Shown here in pieces: positions 1 through 7,800 of a DNA stretch of 31,522 nucleotides. Made by a program: the position numbers and the translations under genes. The notes beneath the pieces are model-generated. The model was not told the DNA's origin and made no database searches. It saw only the letters and a list, made by a program, of their open reading frames with translations. Position 1 is the first letter of the stretch. Each line of letters starts with the position of its first letter. The DNA comes from Flavobacteriales bacterium UBA3376 (GTDB lineage: Bacteria > Bacteroidota > Bacteroidia > Flavobacteriales > Weeksellaceae), in contig DEQC01000105.1 in NCBI GenBank assembly GCA_002359055.1, positions 16,656 to 48,177 of the forward strand, read 5' to 3'.

Positions 1-42
1 GATGATCTTTTGGAGAGAATTTCTCCTTATTTGAATGAATAA
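1..42 (+). CDS. C-terminal end of an unidentified protein (partial)
   Basis: An open frame enters from the left edge and ends at TAA 40-42, giving 13 residues that end in SPYLNE. It stops six bases before a strong hairpin at 48-73, which suggests a real gene end. Too little is visible to name the protein. Confidence 0.5.
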   Translation, partial: DDLLERISPYLNE

Positions 43-47
43 AACGA

Positions 48-73
48 CCCCTGACTGAAAATTTAGTCAGGGG
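48..73 (+). terminator. Hairpin terminator after the left-edge gene
   Basis: A perfect 9-bp stem (cccctgact with agtcagggg) has an AT-rich loop that can extend the helix. It lies directly after the stop codon at 42. The T-tract that follows is weak (cagttta), so termination may be partial. Confidence 0.65.
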
Positions 74-186
74 CAGTTTAGGTCGATTGTTAAGAAGGTT
101 AGTTTCTCAAATTTGTGTTCGCGAAAATATTAATTAAGAAATTATTCTTATGTAACCTAAGTTACTCACTGATTCGAACTATGTTT

Positions 187-194
187 TAACTTTG
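187..194 (+). promoter_or_regulatory. Bacteroidota-type -7 box TAACTTTG
   Basis: TAACTTTG matches the Bacteroidota -7 consensus TAnnTTTG and lies 17 nt before the proposed TTG start at 212. No clear -33 TTG is found at the usual distance, so this is a partial match only. Confidence 0.4.
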
Positions 195-211
195 AATAAA
201 ATCGTGTTGTT

Positions 212-793
212 TTGAGAAATGTATTTTTTTTAATCGCTTTTACGGGAATTTTATTTGCTTGTTCAAAGTCAGATAAAAATTCGAATGAAATAAATACTGA
301 TTTAGATTCCATTGATTTTTCTAAATCAACTTTTGATTCTATCGCTACACTTTCACAAACTACTCTATTGAAAAATGTTTCTTCTGCCATTGAAATTGGA
401 GGAACTGAATATGCAGTTGAATTTTGTAATGAAAAAGCTTTGTCGATAACGGATTCTTTGTCTTCTGAATTCGATTTGAAATTATCGAGAATATCCAACA
501 AAACAAGAAATCCAAACAATGCTTTCAAATCAACTATGGATGAACTCGTTTTTGAAGATTTTTCAAAAGATGCTGATTTAATGGATAGTTTGATTCAACA
601 AGAAGAAAAAATTACTTATTACAAAAGAATCAATACAGCGATGCCGGCCTGTATCAAATGTCACGGCAATCCATCAACAGATATAGATGAATTGACTTAT
701 TCAAAAATTCAATCTTTATATCCAGAAGATTTGGCCATCGGATATGGAATGAACGAGTTGAGAGGATTGTGGAAAATAGAAAAGAAAAATTAG
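212..793 (+). CDS. Lipoprotein with c-type heme motif, DUF3365/Tll0287-like
   Basis: 193 aa. The N-terminus is a lipoprotein signal: a hydrophobic stretch ending in LFAC, with Cys17 as the likely lipidated residue. Near the C-terminus is CIKCH (residues 147-151), a CxxCH heme c attachment motif, followed by a YPEDLAIGY segment. This arrangement is typical of the DUF3365/Tll0287-like heme family, some members of which sense redox state or gas ligands. The start is TTG: an in-frame stop at 197-199 excludes anything further upstream, no in-frame ATG or GTG lies between that stop and the signal peptide, and a -7 box sits at 187-194. A function in periplasmic redox or heme-based sensing is inferred from the family. 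The export and heme motifs are read directly; the specific role is unknown. Confidence 0.75.
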   Translation: MRNVFFLIAFTGILFACSKSDKNSNEINTDLDSIDFSKSTFDSIATLSQTTLLKNVSSAIEIGGTEYAVEFCNEKALSITDSLSSEFDLKLSRISNKTRNPNNAFKSTMDELVFEDFSKDADLMDSLIQQEEKITYYKRINTAMPACIKCHGNPSTDIDELTYSKIQSLYPEDLAIGYGMNELRGLWKIEKKN

Positions 794-825
794 TTGTGTG
801 TAGTTTTATGAATTAATTTTCATTA

Positions 826-862
826 GAGATCGCCTCATTGAATCATTGGGGCGATTTCATTT
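826..862 (+). terminator. Hairpin terminator after the heme lipoprotein gene
   Basis: Bases 826-836 pair with 848-858 (gagatcgcctc with ggggcgatttc, 11 bp including two G-T wobbles) around an 11-nt loop. A short T-rich tail (attttat) follows. It sits between convergent genes. Confidence 0.6.
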
Positions 863-873
863 TATAAGTGGAA

Positions 874-908
874 ACAAAAAAACCTTAAGTTTAAATTCAC
901 TTAAGGTT
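874..908 (-). terminator. Rho-independent terminator of ftsY
   Basis: Bases 881-890 (aaccttaagt) pair perfectly with 899-908 (acttaaggtt). Read on the minus strand, the hairpin is followed by a run of T (874-880 on the plus strand are A-rich). It lies just past the ftsY stop. Confidence 0.75.
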
Positions 909-930
909 TAGTTTTATGATAGATTTTATT

Positions 931-1887
931 TTATTTACTGAAGAAACTATCGACAAATTCAAATTTATCAAAAGCTTGTAAATCATTGATTCCTTCACCT
1001 ACACCAATATATTTTACAGGAATTTGGAATTGATCTGAAATTCCAATCACCACTCCACCTTTGGCAGTTCCATCGAGTTTCGTCACAGCAAGCGCTGTAA
1101 CCTCAGTAGTTTCGGTAAATTGTTTGGCTTGTTCAAATGCATTTTGACCTGTAGAACCATCCAAAACCAAAAGTACTTCATGTGGTGCATTGGGATAAAC
1201 TTTTTGCATCACTCTTTTAATTTTAGAAAGTTCATTCATCAAATTCACTTTATTGTGCAATCTCCCAGCAGTATCGATCAAAACTACATCTGCATTTTGA
1301 GCTTTAGCTGATTGTAAAGTATCGAATGCCACCGAAGCAGGGTCAGAGCCCATGGCTTGTTTTACAATAGGTACACCGGTTCTTTCAGACCAAATAACGA
1401 GTTGATCTACGGCAGCAGCACGGAAAGTATCGGCAGCTCCAAGTACAACTTTTTTACCATCATTTTTAAATTGGTTTGCGAGTTTACCGATGGTAGTTGT
1501 TTTACCAACACCGTTGACACCAACGACCATAATGACATAAGGTTCATCCATTTTAGGAATTTCAAAACCTCTGATTTCATCATTTTTGTTCTCTGTCAAA
1601 AGAGCTGCAATTTCTTCTCTCAGTATGACATCGAGTTCTTTGGTGTTCAGATATTTGTCGCGAGCAACTCTATCTTCGATTCTTTTGATGATTTTTAAAG
1701 TAGTATCAACACCTACATCGGAAGTGATGAGCACTTCTTCTAAGTTATCGAGTACCTCATCGTCAACCTTTGATTTACCCGCAACCGAACGGCTTAACTT
1801 TTCGAAAAAAGACTGTTTTGACTTTTCAAGACCTTCGTCTAATTTCTCCTTTTTTTCTTTACCTAATATTTTCTTAAACCAGCTCAC
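931..1887 (-). CDS. ftsY: Signal recognition particle receptor FtsY
   Basis: 318 aa SRP GTPase, the membrane docking partner of Ffh and SRP RNA in co-translational targeting. Residues 1-100 form the helical N domain. The G domain shows G1 GVNGVGKTT (123-131), DTFRAAA (153-159), DTAGR (205-209) and TKLDGTAKGG (269-278). The C-terminus has the GVGEGINDL stretch typical of FtsY. It lacks the long acidic A domain of E. coli FtsY, as is common outside Proteobacteria; the N-terminus instead has a short hydrophobic-basic helix (MSWFKKILGKEKK). The start codon is GTG (1887-1885); TATCTTTG at 1905-1912 lies 17 nt upstream. The SRP RNA gene ffs is also in this window, at 4433. Confidence 0.96.
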   Translation of the reverse strand: MSWFKKILGKEKKEKLDEGLEKSKQSFFEKLSRSVAGKSKVDDEVLDNLEEVLITSDVGVDTTLKIIKRIEDRVARDKYLNTKELDVILREEIAALLTENKNDEIRGFEIPKMDEPYVIMVVGVNGVGKTTTIGKLANQFKNDGKKVVLGAADTFRAAAVDQLVIWSERTGVPIVKQAMGSDPASVAFDTLQSAKAQNADVVLIDTAGRLHNKVNLMNELSKIKRVMQKVYPNAPHEVLLVLDGSTGQNAFEQAKQFTETTEVTALAVTKLDGTAKGGVVIGISDQFQIPVKYIGVGEGINDLQAFDKFEFVDSFFSK

Positions 1888-1904
1888 TTATAAAATAATT
1901 TTTA

Positions 1905-1930
1905 CAAAGATACCAAAATGTTAAAAACAA
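1905..1930 (-). promoter_or_regulatory. ftsY promoter
   Basis: Read on the minus strand, TATCTTTG (1905-1912) matches TAnnTTTG, with a TTG at 1928-1930. The spacer is 15 nt, shorter than the usual 17-23. It lies directly after the terminator of the ribosomal-protein genes, so ftsY probably has its own transcript. Confidence 0.5.
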
Positions 1931-1956
1931 AAAAAGGTCACATGATTGTAACCTTT
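1928..1956 (-). terminator. Terminator of the rpmB-rpmG-DUF4295 operon
   Basis: On the minus strand, aaaggttac pairs with gtgaccttt (1948-1956 with 1933-1941; one G-T wobble), followed by seven T (plus-strand A at 1929-1935). It lies 32 bp past the DUF4295 stop and upstream of the ftsY promoter. Confidence 0.7.
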
Positions 1957-1988
1957 AAACGTTTAATTATAAAAAACTAAAAAAGTAT

Positions 1989-2141
1989 TTACTTTTTAAA
2001 AAAATCGTTAACGCTTGCAGCATTAATCATTTTCTCTTCAAAATAGTAAGCACCAGTTTTCGGTGATTTTACCATTTTGATAGCTTTCGTCATGTTCTTA
2101 GAACTACCTGTTTGAAGGGTAGCCATTGGTTTCTTTGCCAT
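1989..2141 (-). CDS. DUF4295 small basic ribosome-associated protein
   Basis: 50 aa, reading MAKKPMATLQTGSSKNMTKA at the N-terminus and ending NDFFKK. It is rich in Lys. The sequence matches the Bacteroidota-restricted DUF4295 family, which is regularly encoded directly after rpmG. From memory, this family corresponds to the extra large-subunit protein reported in a Flavobacterium ribosome structure (bL38); that link is recalled, not shown here. The gene is 11 nt downstream of rpmG in the same direction, so it is co-transcribed with rpmB and rpmG. The start is ATG at 2141-2139. Confidence 0.88.
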   Translation of the reverse strand: MAKKPMATLQTGSSKNMTKAIKMVKSPKTGAYYFEEKMINAASVNDFFKK

Positions 2142-2152
2142 GGTATACTATT

Positions 2153-2335
2153 TTATTTGATTTCTTTATGTACGGTATAACGCTTCAGCACAGGATTGTA
2201 TTTTTTCAATTCAAGCCTATCTGGTGTGTTTTGCTTATTCTTAGTCGTGATGTATCGAGACATTCCCGGCATACCACTTTCTTTATGCTCAGTACATTCT
2301 AATATTACTTGTACTCTATTACCTTTCTTTGCCAT
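2153..2335 (-). CDS. rpmG: 50S ribosomal protein L33 (bL33)
   Basis: 60 aa, small and basic, with the bL33 pattern: N-terminal MAKKGNRVQVILECTEH, then YITTKNKQNTPDRLELKKY. Only one Cys is present (in LECTEH), so the two CxxC zinc knuckles of the C+ form of L33 are absent and this is a zinc-independent form. It lies 12 nt after rpmB in the same operon. Confidence 0.97.
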   Translation of the reverse strand: MAKKGNRVQVILECTEHKESGMPGMSRYITTKNKQNTPDRLELKKYNPVLKRYTVHKEIK

Positions 2336-2347
2336 ATTGAATGTTTA

Positions 2348-2584
2348 TTAATCGATTAAACCTTTTTTACGCGAACGCTTAAGTGCTTCCTCAATACCTA
2401 ATTTATTGATGATTTTCAAACCATGTGCAGATACACTCAACGTAATCCACTCATTTTGCTCAGGTACGAAAAATCTTTTCTTAAATAAATTCACGTCAAA
2501 AGTACGCTTAGTTTTGATGTTTGAGTGAGAAACTTTGTTCCCAACCATTCTCTTCTTTCCAGTGATTTGACAAATTTTCGACAT
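2348..2584 (-). CDS. rpmB: 50S ribosomal protein L28 (bL28)
   Basis: 78 aa with the L28 signature: MSKICQITGKKRMVGNKVSHS, then KTKRTFDVNL and the C-terminal GIEEALKRSRKKGLID. First gene of the rpmB-rpmG-DUF4295 operon. A well-formed promoter lies at 2608-2639, giving a leader of about 20 nt. No Shine-Dalgarno is strictly needed in this phylum, although ggaac lies close to the ATG. Confidence 0.97.
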   Translation of the reverse strand: MSKICQITGKKRMVGNKVSHSNIKTKRTFDVNLFKKRFFVPEQNEWITLSVSAHGLKIINKLGIEEALKRSRKKGLID

Positions 2585-2607
2585 TTGTTCCTATTTTTTT
2601 CGGACTG

Positions 2608-2639
2608 CAAAGATAAATATTTAAATTACACTTTTACAA
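2608..2639 (-). promoter_or_regulatory. Promoter of the rpmB operon
   Basis: Read on the minus strand: TTG (2637-2639), a 21-nt spacer, then TATCTTTG (2608-2615). This is a complete Bacteroidota-type promoter and sits 23 nt before the rpmB ATG. Confidence 0.75.
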
Positions 2640-2650
2640 GTATTTCCAAT

Positions 2651-4312
2651 TTAAATTTTCTTTTTCTTTTGTAAACTGTTGATTATGTGCCAAGCAATTG
2701 TATATCCAAGAAGAATTCCAGCGATCAATAATGCAATTCTTACCAAATAATCGCCATGTTGTGAATAAAATGTCAACTCATTGTTGAGTTTGGCTTTTCC
2801 AACCAAAGCTCCATTGGTTTCGTAAGGCAATGAAGAGGTGATTTCTCCTTTTTGATTGATAAATGCAGAAATTCCTGAATTGGCAGATCGAACGATGTCC
2901 CTACGGTTTTCGATCGCTCGTAAATTTCCATACAATAACAATTGTTTGTGTCCGTCAGAATCACCCCACCATGAGTCGTTGGTCATTATAAATAACACAT
3001 TGGCTCCGTTTTTTACATAATCCGTGGTGAATTCTCCATAAATCGATTCATAACAAATGATAGGTGCAATTTTTGCATTGTTGAATGAATTGGTAAATAC
3101 CGTCCTTTCATCTTGTGTCAAAAGCGTTCTTACAGTTCCTCCAAAATTCAACATTATATCGCCCAAAAGTGGTTTTAAAACACTCATGTATGGGAAGTGT
3201 TCCACTCCAACTACCAATTTCGATTTGTGATAATATTGTATATCATCTTTTGAATTTAATTGTATGGCCGAATTCATCGCATCTACCCAAACATCTGAAT
3301 TTCCATATCGTGAAGCAGTTTTTGTAGCCAACTTCTCGTATGGATAATATCGCATCAATTCGACTCCTGAGACAAAACTTAATTCTGGATAATCCGAAAA
3401 GCTGTTTTGAATCTGTTGGATTAAATAATCTTCTTCCAATCGATCGATGTTCAAACCAGGTCCAGGCCCAGGGAAAGCGGTTTCAGGCGCAACTACAAAT
3501 TGAACTTCAGGCGTGATGTTCTTTTTTGTAATCTGAATCAAATCATCTACTATTTCAAATGGCTCTTTGCTGTATTTTTCAGTATATGGATCCAATTCTG
3601 GTTGTAAAATCAAAGCTGTGATTTCTTCACCTTTTTCTTCATAACTATAATAAATTCCGTACGAAATTCCGATAGGCACCAAAATCCAAATCGAAGCATA
3701 AGTAATTAACTTTCTGAGATGTTTCTTTTCTTTTAGGTTCAAATAAGCATAAAGATAATAGAAAATAATCATATTACCCAACATCACCCATAGCGTTCCA
3801 CCAAATCCACCCGTGAATTCATACCATTGTACCCACTTAGGAAAAGCTGCAAATCCATTCCCTAAGTTGAACCAAGGCCAAGTCATCTCCCAATCGAGAT
3901 GAAACTTTTCGAAACTCATCCAAATGGCAGGCAAAAAAGGAATTCCATATATATGACCCGATTTTGATTTGACCCAATGATAAAGCTGAAAAACAATACT
4001 CATCAATAAAGCATTGATCAATACAGGAAATAAATAAGAAATCCATGAATTTTGTAGTTCACCGTGAGAATTGGTTTCTTGTGCATAATGAAGCCACCAA
4101 ATAACGATAGCGTTCCAAATTAAAAATGCTATATACGAAAGACCGAAAATTCTCCAACCTTTCTTTTTGATGTTTTCCATTTGTGCAATCTTGTTCTCTG
4201 CAAACAGCAATGGAACAAATCCAAAGAACAATAAAATAGGAAATCCATGTGTTGGCCATCCCATAGCCAAAATTAATCCGGATGCAATTGCGTATAATAT
4301 ATATTTCGACAT
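2651..4312 (-). CDS. lnt: Apolipoprotein N-acyltransferase
   Basis: 553 aa inner-membrane enzyme that transfers the third acyl chain to the N-terminal Cys of lipoproteins. About the first 230 residues hold several hydrophobic segments (first: YILYAIASGLILAMGWP). The nitrilase-type domain follows, with catalytic candidates Glu277 (APETAFPG), Lys363 (HKSKLV) and Cys420 (IICYESIYGEF); a last membrane helix (LIAGILLGYTIAW) and a Lys-rich tail close the protein. The start is set at ATG 4312-4310 (MSKYILYAI). The frame is open 45 codons further upstream, but that extension would run antisense through the SRP RNA and contains no family sequence. A -7 box ends five bases before this ATG, so the mRNA may be leaderless. 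Confidence 0.93.
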   Translation of the reverse strand: MSKYILYAIASGLILAMGWPTHGFPILLFFGFVPLLFAENKIAQMENIKKKGWRIFGLSYIAFLIWNAIVIWWLHYAQETNSHGELQNSWISYLFPVLINALLMSIVFQLYHWVKSKSGHIYGIPFLPAIWMSFEKFHLDWEMTWPWFNLGNGFAAFPKWVQWYEFTGGFGGTLWVMLGNMIIFYYLYAYLNLKEKKHLRKLITYASIWILVPIGISYGIYYSYEEKGEEITALILQPELDPYTEKYSKEPFEIVDDLIQITKKNITPEVQFVVAPETAFPGPGPGLNIDRLEEDYLIQQIQNSFSDYPELSFVSGVELMRYYPYEKLATKTASRYGNSDVWVDAMNSAIQLNSKDDIQYYHKSKLVVGVEHFPYMSVLKPLLGDIMLNFGGTVRTLLTQDERTVFTNSFNNAKIAPIICYESIYGEFTTDYVKNGANVLFIMTNDSWWGDSDGHKQLLLYGNLRAIENRRDIVRSANSGISAFINQKGEITSSLPYETNGALVGKAKLNNELTFYSQHGDYLVRIALLIAGILLGYTIAWHIINSLQKKKKI

Positions 4313-4317
4313 GATGA

Positions 4318-4325
4318 CAAAGTTA
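4318..4325 (-). promoter_or_regulatory. lnt -7 box TAACTTTG
   Basis: Minus-strand TAACTTTG, with only 5 nt between it and the lnt ATG. It fits TAnnTTTG; no clear -33 TTG is found at the usual spacing. The position supports the downstream ATG as the start and implies little or no leader. Confidence 0.5.
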
Positions 4326-4399
4326 ATAGAAAACCAATAGAAAAATTTGAATTTTATCAGTAACTGATTTTTTTCATATCCACTAAATAGGGTTTTGTT

Positions 4400-4428
4400 T
4401 TGCAAAGTACGAATAAGTTGTATCTTTG
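4400..4428 (+). promoter_or_regulatory. ffs promoter
   Basis: TTG (4400-4402), 18-nt spacer, TATCTTTG (4421-4428). The predicted transcription start about 5 nt further falls at the first bases of the SRP RNA stem, which fits well. Confidence 0.75.
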
Positions 4429-4432
4429 CACC

Positions 4433-4530
4433 GGGCAAGTCCCACACAACCAGCTCCTGGTTAATCCCCCAGGGCGGGAACGCAGCAAGGGTATCCGGTT
4501 GTAGCGGTGTGATGTGGGTAGCTTGCCTTT
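4433..4530 (+). ncRNA. ffs: Small SRP RNA (4.5S type)
   Basis: A hairpin RNA of about 98 nt. The terminal stem is formed by ggcaag (4434-4439) with cttgcc (4522-4527), extended by cccaca with tgtggg. The conserved tip is gcg-GGAA-cgc (4474-4483) followed by agcaaggg, the Ffh-binding hallmark of SRP domain IV. No Alu domain is present, so it is the short bacterial form. It acts with Ffh and FtsY in targeting membrane proteins to the translocon. A promoter lies immediately upstream, and the 3' end runs into a T-run. Confidence 0.95.
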
Positions 4531-4557
4531 TTTTATTTGAATTAATTCAAATAAAAA
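4530..4557 (+). repeat. 28-bp perfect AT-rich palindrome after ffs
   Basis: tttttatttgaatt (4530-4543) is followed directly by its exact reverse complement (4544-4557). It begins in the T-run that ends the SRP RNA. It may serve as an extra terminator or 3'-end hairpin of ffs, or as a protein-binding site. Confidence 0.6.
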
Positions 4558-4636
4558 TTCTTCAAATTCATAAAATCCAAAATACTCACAAATTAAAATT
4601 CTAAATCACAAAAATAAATCGTACTTTTGCCTGGTA

Positions 4637-4644
4637 TAATTTTG
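4637..4644 (+). promoter_or_regulatory. -7 box of the purL riboswitch transcript
   Basis: TAATTTTG fits TAnnTTTG and would start transcription around 4650, just before the 5' strand of the aptamer P1 stem at 4655. A second match, TACTTTTG, lies at 4622-4629. No -33 TTG is evident for either. Confidence 0.5.
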
Positions 4645-4654
4645 TGTGAATTCA

Positions 4655-4807
4655 CTTCCTTTGTATAAGCTCATGATAGGGATGAGTGTTTCTACAACAG
4701 ACCGTAAATCTGTTTTCTACAAACGAAGTGTATGTTATTCGTTTATCATACCTTCGCTTGTAAATTGTTTAAGGAATAAGTATAAATATAGATATGAATA
4801 AACGAAT
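4655..4807 (+). promoter_or_regulatory. Guanine-class purine riboswitch with expression platform
   Basis: Aptamer 4655-4728. P1 is 4655-4665 with 4718-4728 (one C-C mismatch). P2 is ctcat (4670-4674) with atgag (4682-4686), capped by gataggg. J2/3 contains TTTCTAC (4689-4695). P3 is aacaga (4696-4701) with tctgtt (4709-4714), capped by the hallmark loop ccgtaaa. If A4665 pairs with U4718, the base before U4718 is C4717, the equivalent of C74, so guanine/hypoxanthine is the expected ligand rather than adenine. The P1 3' strand can instead pair with 4752-4762 (anti-P1 hairpin 4718-4762). Freed 4737-4753 can pair with 4790-4807, covering the purL AUG. Ligand binding should therefore turn purL off. 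The aptamer is clear; the platform mechanism is inferred. Confidence 0.9.
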
Positions 4808-7800
4808 TTTTATTCAAAAAAAACCGAGTTTTGAAATCCATAGTAGGAGAGTAACGAAAGAACTGCAAAACCTTGTCACTGGAATAGAGTGCAAGGTTTT
4901 TGTAATTTATGATGTGTTCCACATCACTGAAAATCAGCTAAAGGATAGCCTGTTTAAGGTCTTTGCAGATCCAGTCACAGATATTGCATACCATAGCTTA
5001 GACGAAATTGTTTCTAATGGAAAAGATATAAAATACTTCGCTACTGAACTTTTACCTGGTCAATATGACCAAAGAGGTGATTCTGCTGAACAATGTTTGC
5101 AATTGATTGGCTTGTCTGAACCTGAAGTACACACAGCCTTGCTTTACGTTTTTGAGAATATTTCTGATGAAGATTTACAAAAAGTTAAATCCTATCTGAT
5201 CAATCCAGTTGAATCCAGAGAAAAGAATTTAGATAAATTGGTTGAAACTGAAACTCATGAAGTTCAGCCAGTTGCAACCATCGATGGGTTTACTGATTTC
5301 GATGAAGAGCAATTGCAAAATGTTCATGATCAGTACGGATTGTCCATGGGCATGGATGATTTGAAATTTATTCAAAATTATTTCAAATCCATACATAGAG
5401 ATCCAACGGAAACCGAAATTTTAGTTTTAGATACTTATTGGTCCGATCACTGTCGTCACACAACTTTTGAAACTGAACTTACCCAAATTGAATTTGAAAA
5501 TCAATTCAAAAATACCCTTCAGAAAACTTATGAGTATTATTTAGAACTCAGAAAAGAACTCAATATAACATCGCCTATCCGATTGATGGATATGGCAACC
5601 ATTATGGGTAAATATTTGAGTCGTACTGGAAAGGTGAAAAACATTGATTTTTCTGAAGAAGTCAATGCTTGTTCGATTGTAGTTCCAATAGATGTCGATG
5701 GAAAAGAAGAAGATTGGTTGTTTCAATTTAAAAATGAAACCCACAATCACCCAACCGAAGTAGAACCTTTTGGTGGTGCTTCAACTTGTGTGGGTGGGGC
5801 AATTCGTGACCCATTATCTGGACGAGCTTACGTTTATCAAGCGATGAGAGTTTCAGGTTCGGGCAATCCTTTAGTGGATATCAAAGAAACTATTCCTGGA
5901 AAATTGCCTCAAAGATACATTACCAAAGAAGCTGCCAAAGGAAATAGCTCTTATGGAAACCAAATCGGTGTTGCTGCTACTCATGTTAGAGAAATTTATG
6001 ACTCAGGCTATGTAGCCAAACGATTGGAAGCCGGATTTGTCGCTGGAGCTGTCAAAAAAGATTGGGTTCGAAGAGAAGAACCTATGCCGGGCGATAAAGT
6101 AATTTTGTTGGGAGGTGAAACCGGTCGTGATGGAGTAGGAGGTGCCACAGGATCTTCCAAAGCTCATGATGGAGAAAATATCGAAGAATTGAGCTCAGAA
6201 GTTCAAAAAGGAAATCCAATCATTGAAAGAAAAATTTTAAGACTTTTTAGAAAAAAAGAAGTTTTAGCTTTAATTAAGAAAAGCAATGATTTTGGAGCTG
6301 GTGGAGTTTCTGTTGCTATAGGTGAAATCGCAAGAGGTGTAAAAGTAGATCTCGATGCTGTTCCTTTGAAATATGAAGGTTTAAATGGTACTGAAATCGC
6401 TTTGTCTGAATCGCAAGAAAGAATGGCGATTGTAGTCGAAGCAAAAGATGTCGAAAAGTTACAAGCATATGCTAAAGAAGAAAATTTAGACGCCACAGTT
6501 GTAGCTGAAGTTACTACAGATGATAAAATGACAATTGTTTGGAAGGGCAATAAAATAGTAGAGTTGGAAAGAAGCTTTTTGGACACCAATGGCGTTAGAA
6601 AAAAAGCTACAGCCCAAGTTGTCGATTTAGAATCGGCAAATCCATTCGGAAGCAAAGAATTCTCAAAAGAAAATTTCATCGAATTGATGAAAGATTTGAA
6701 TCATGCTTCACAAAAAGGATTGAATGAATTGTTCGATGATTCAATCGGTCGAGGAACGGTTTTAAAACCTTTTGGAGGTAGAACACAAAATTCACCAGAA
6801 GATGTGAGCGTTCAAAAATTCCCAACCGATGGATTTACAAATTCGGTAAGTATGGCGAGTTTCGGTTTTGATCCGAGAATCAGCCGATGGTCACCTTATC
6901 ACGGAGCATATTTTGCAGTAATGGAAAGCGTTGCTAAAATTGTTGCAGCCGGTGGTGATTGTTCAGAAATTCGATTGACTTTCCAAGAATATTTCGAAAG
7001 TTTAAGAGATGACCCAAAACGTTGGGGAAAACCTTTGGCAGCTTTGTTGGGCTCAATTGAAGCTCAAAAACAATTGGAAATTCCCGCTATAGGTGGAAAA
7101 GATAGTATGAGTGGAAGTTATCAGGAATTAGATGTTCCTCCTACATTGATTTCTTTTGCAGTTTGTCCAAACAAAACTCAAAAAATTAAATCAGCCACTT
7201 TACAATCGCCAAATTCTAAACTTTCAGTTCTTATTCCAAATCTGACCGATGATTTATTGTTGGACGAAAATAATTTGAAATCAGTTTTTGATTGTATTCA
7301 AAACAATAATCAAAAAATTATTTCTTCGGCAGCAGTTAAATTCGGTGGTTTGGCCGAAACCATTGCTCTGATGAGTTTTGGAAATGAAATCGGTGTGGAG
7401 GTTGAAACTACTTTGGATCTAATGAAATTTTATCCAGCAGCTATTGTGATTGAACATTCAGATGATCTTGAAATTTCAAATGATTTGAAAGATAATTTTT
7501 ATGAATTAGGTAAAACAAATGCATCGAAAGAATTGAAATTCAATGAAGTTTCAATTTCTATGAATGAAATTTTAACCGAATGGAAAAGTACTTTCTCAAA
7601 CCTTTTCCCTGAAAAGATTGAAAAGTCAAAAACTCCTGTGTATGATTTAGAAATTAAATCAGACAATCTACCAATAGCTCCAACGATACTAAATAAAGTA
7701 GCTCAGCCGAAAGTATTTATGCCACTTTTCCCAGGAACTAACAGCGAATATGATAGCATTAAAGCATTCGAAAAAGAAGGAGCAGAAGTTGAGGTTGGCG

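Noticed and set aside
4313..4447. 45-codon upstream extension of lnt
   Set aside because: It runs antisense through the ffs promoter and the start of the SRP RNA, lacks family sequence, and a -7 box lies just upstream of the ATG at 4312.
4718..4762. Intrinsic terminator in the riboswitch platform
   Set aside because: The hairpin is followed by aaattgttt rather than a T-run, so translational control fits better.
6203..6679. 158-codon open frame antisense to purL
   Set aside because: Shadow of purL; no domain, biased composition mirroring the sense codons.
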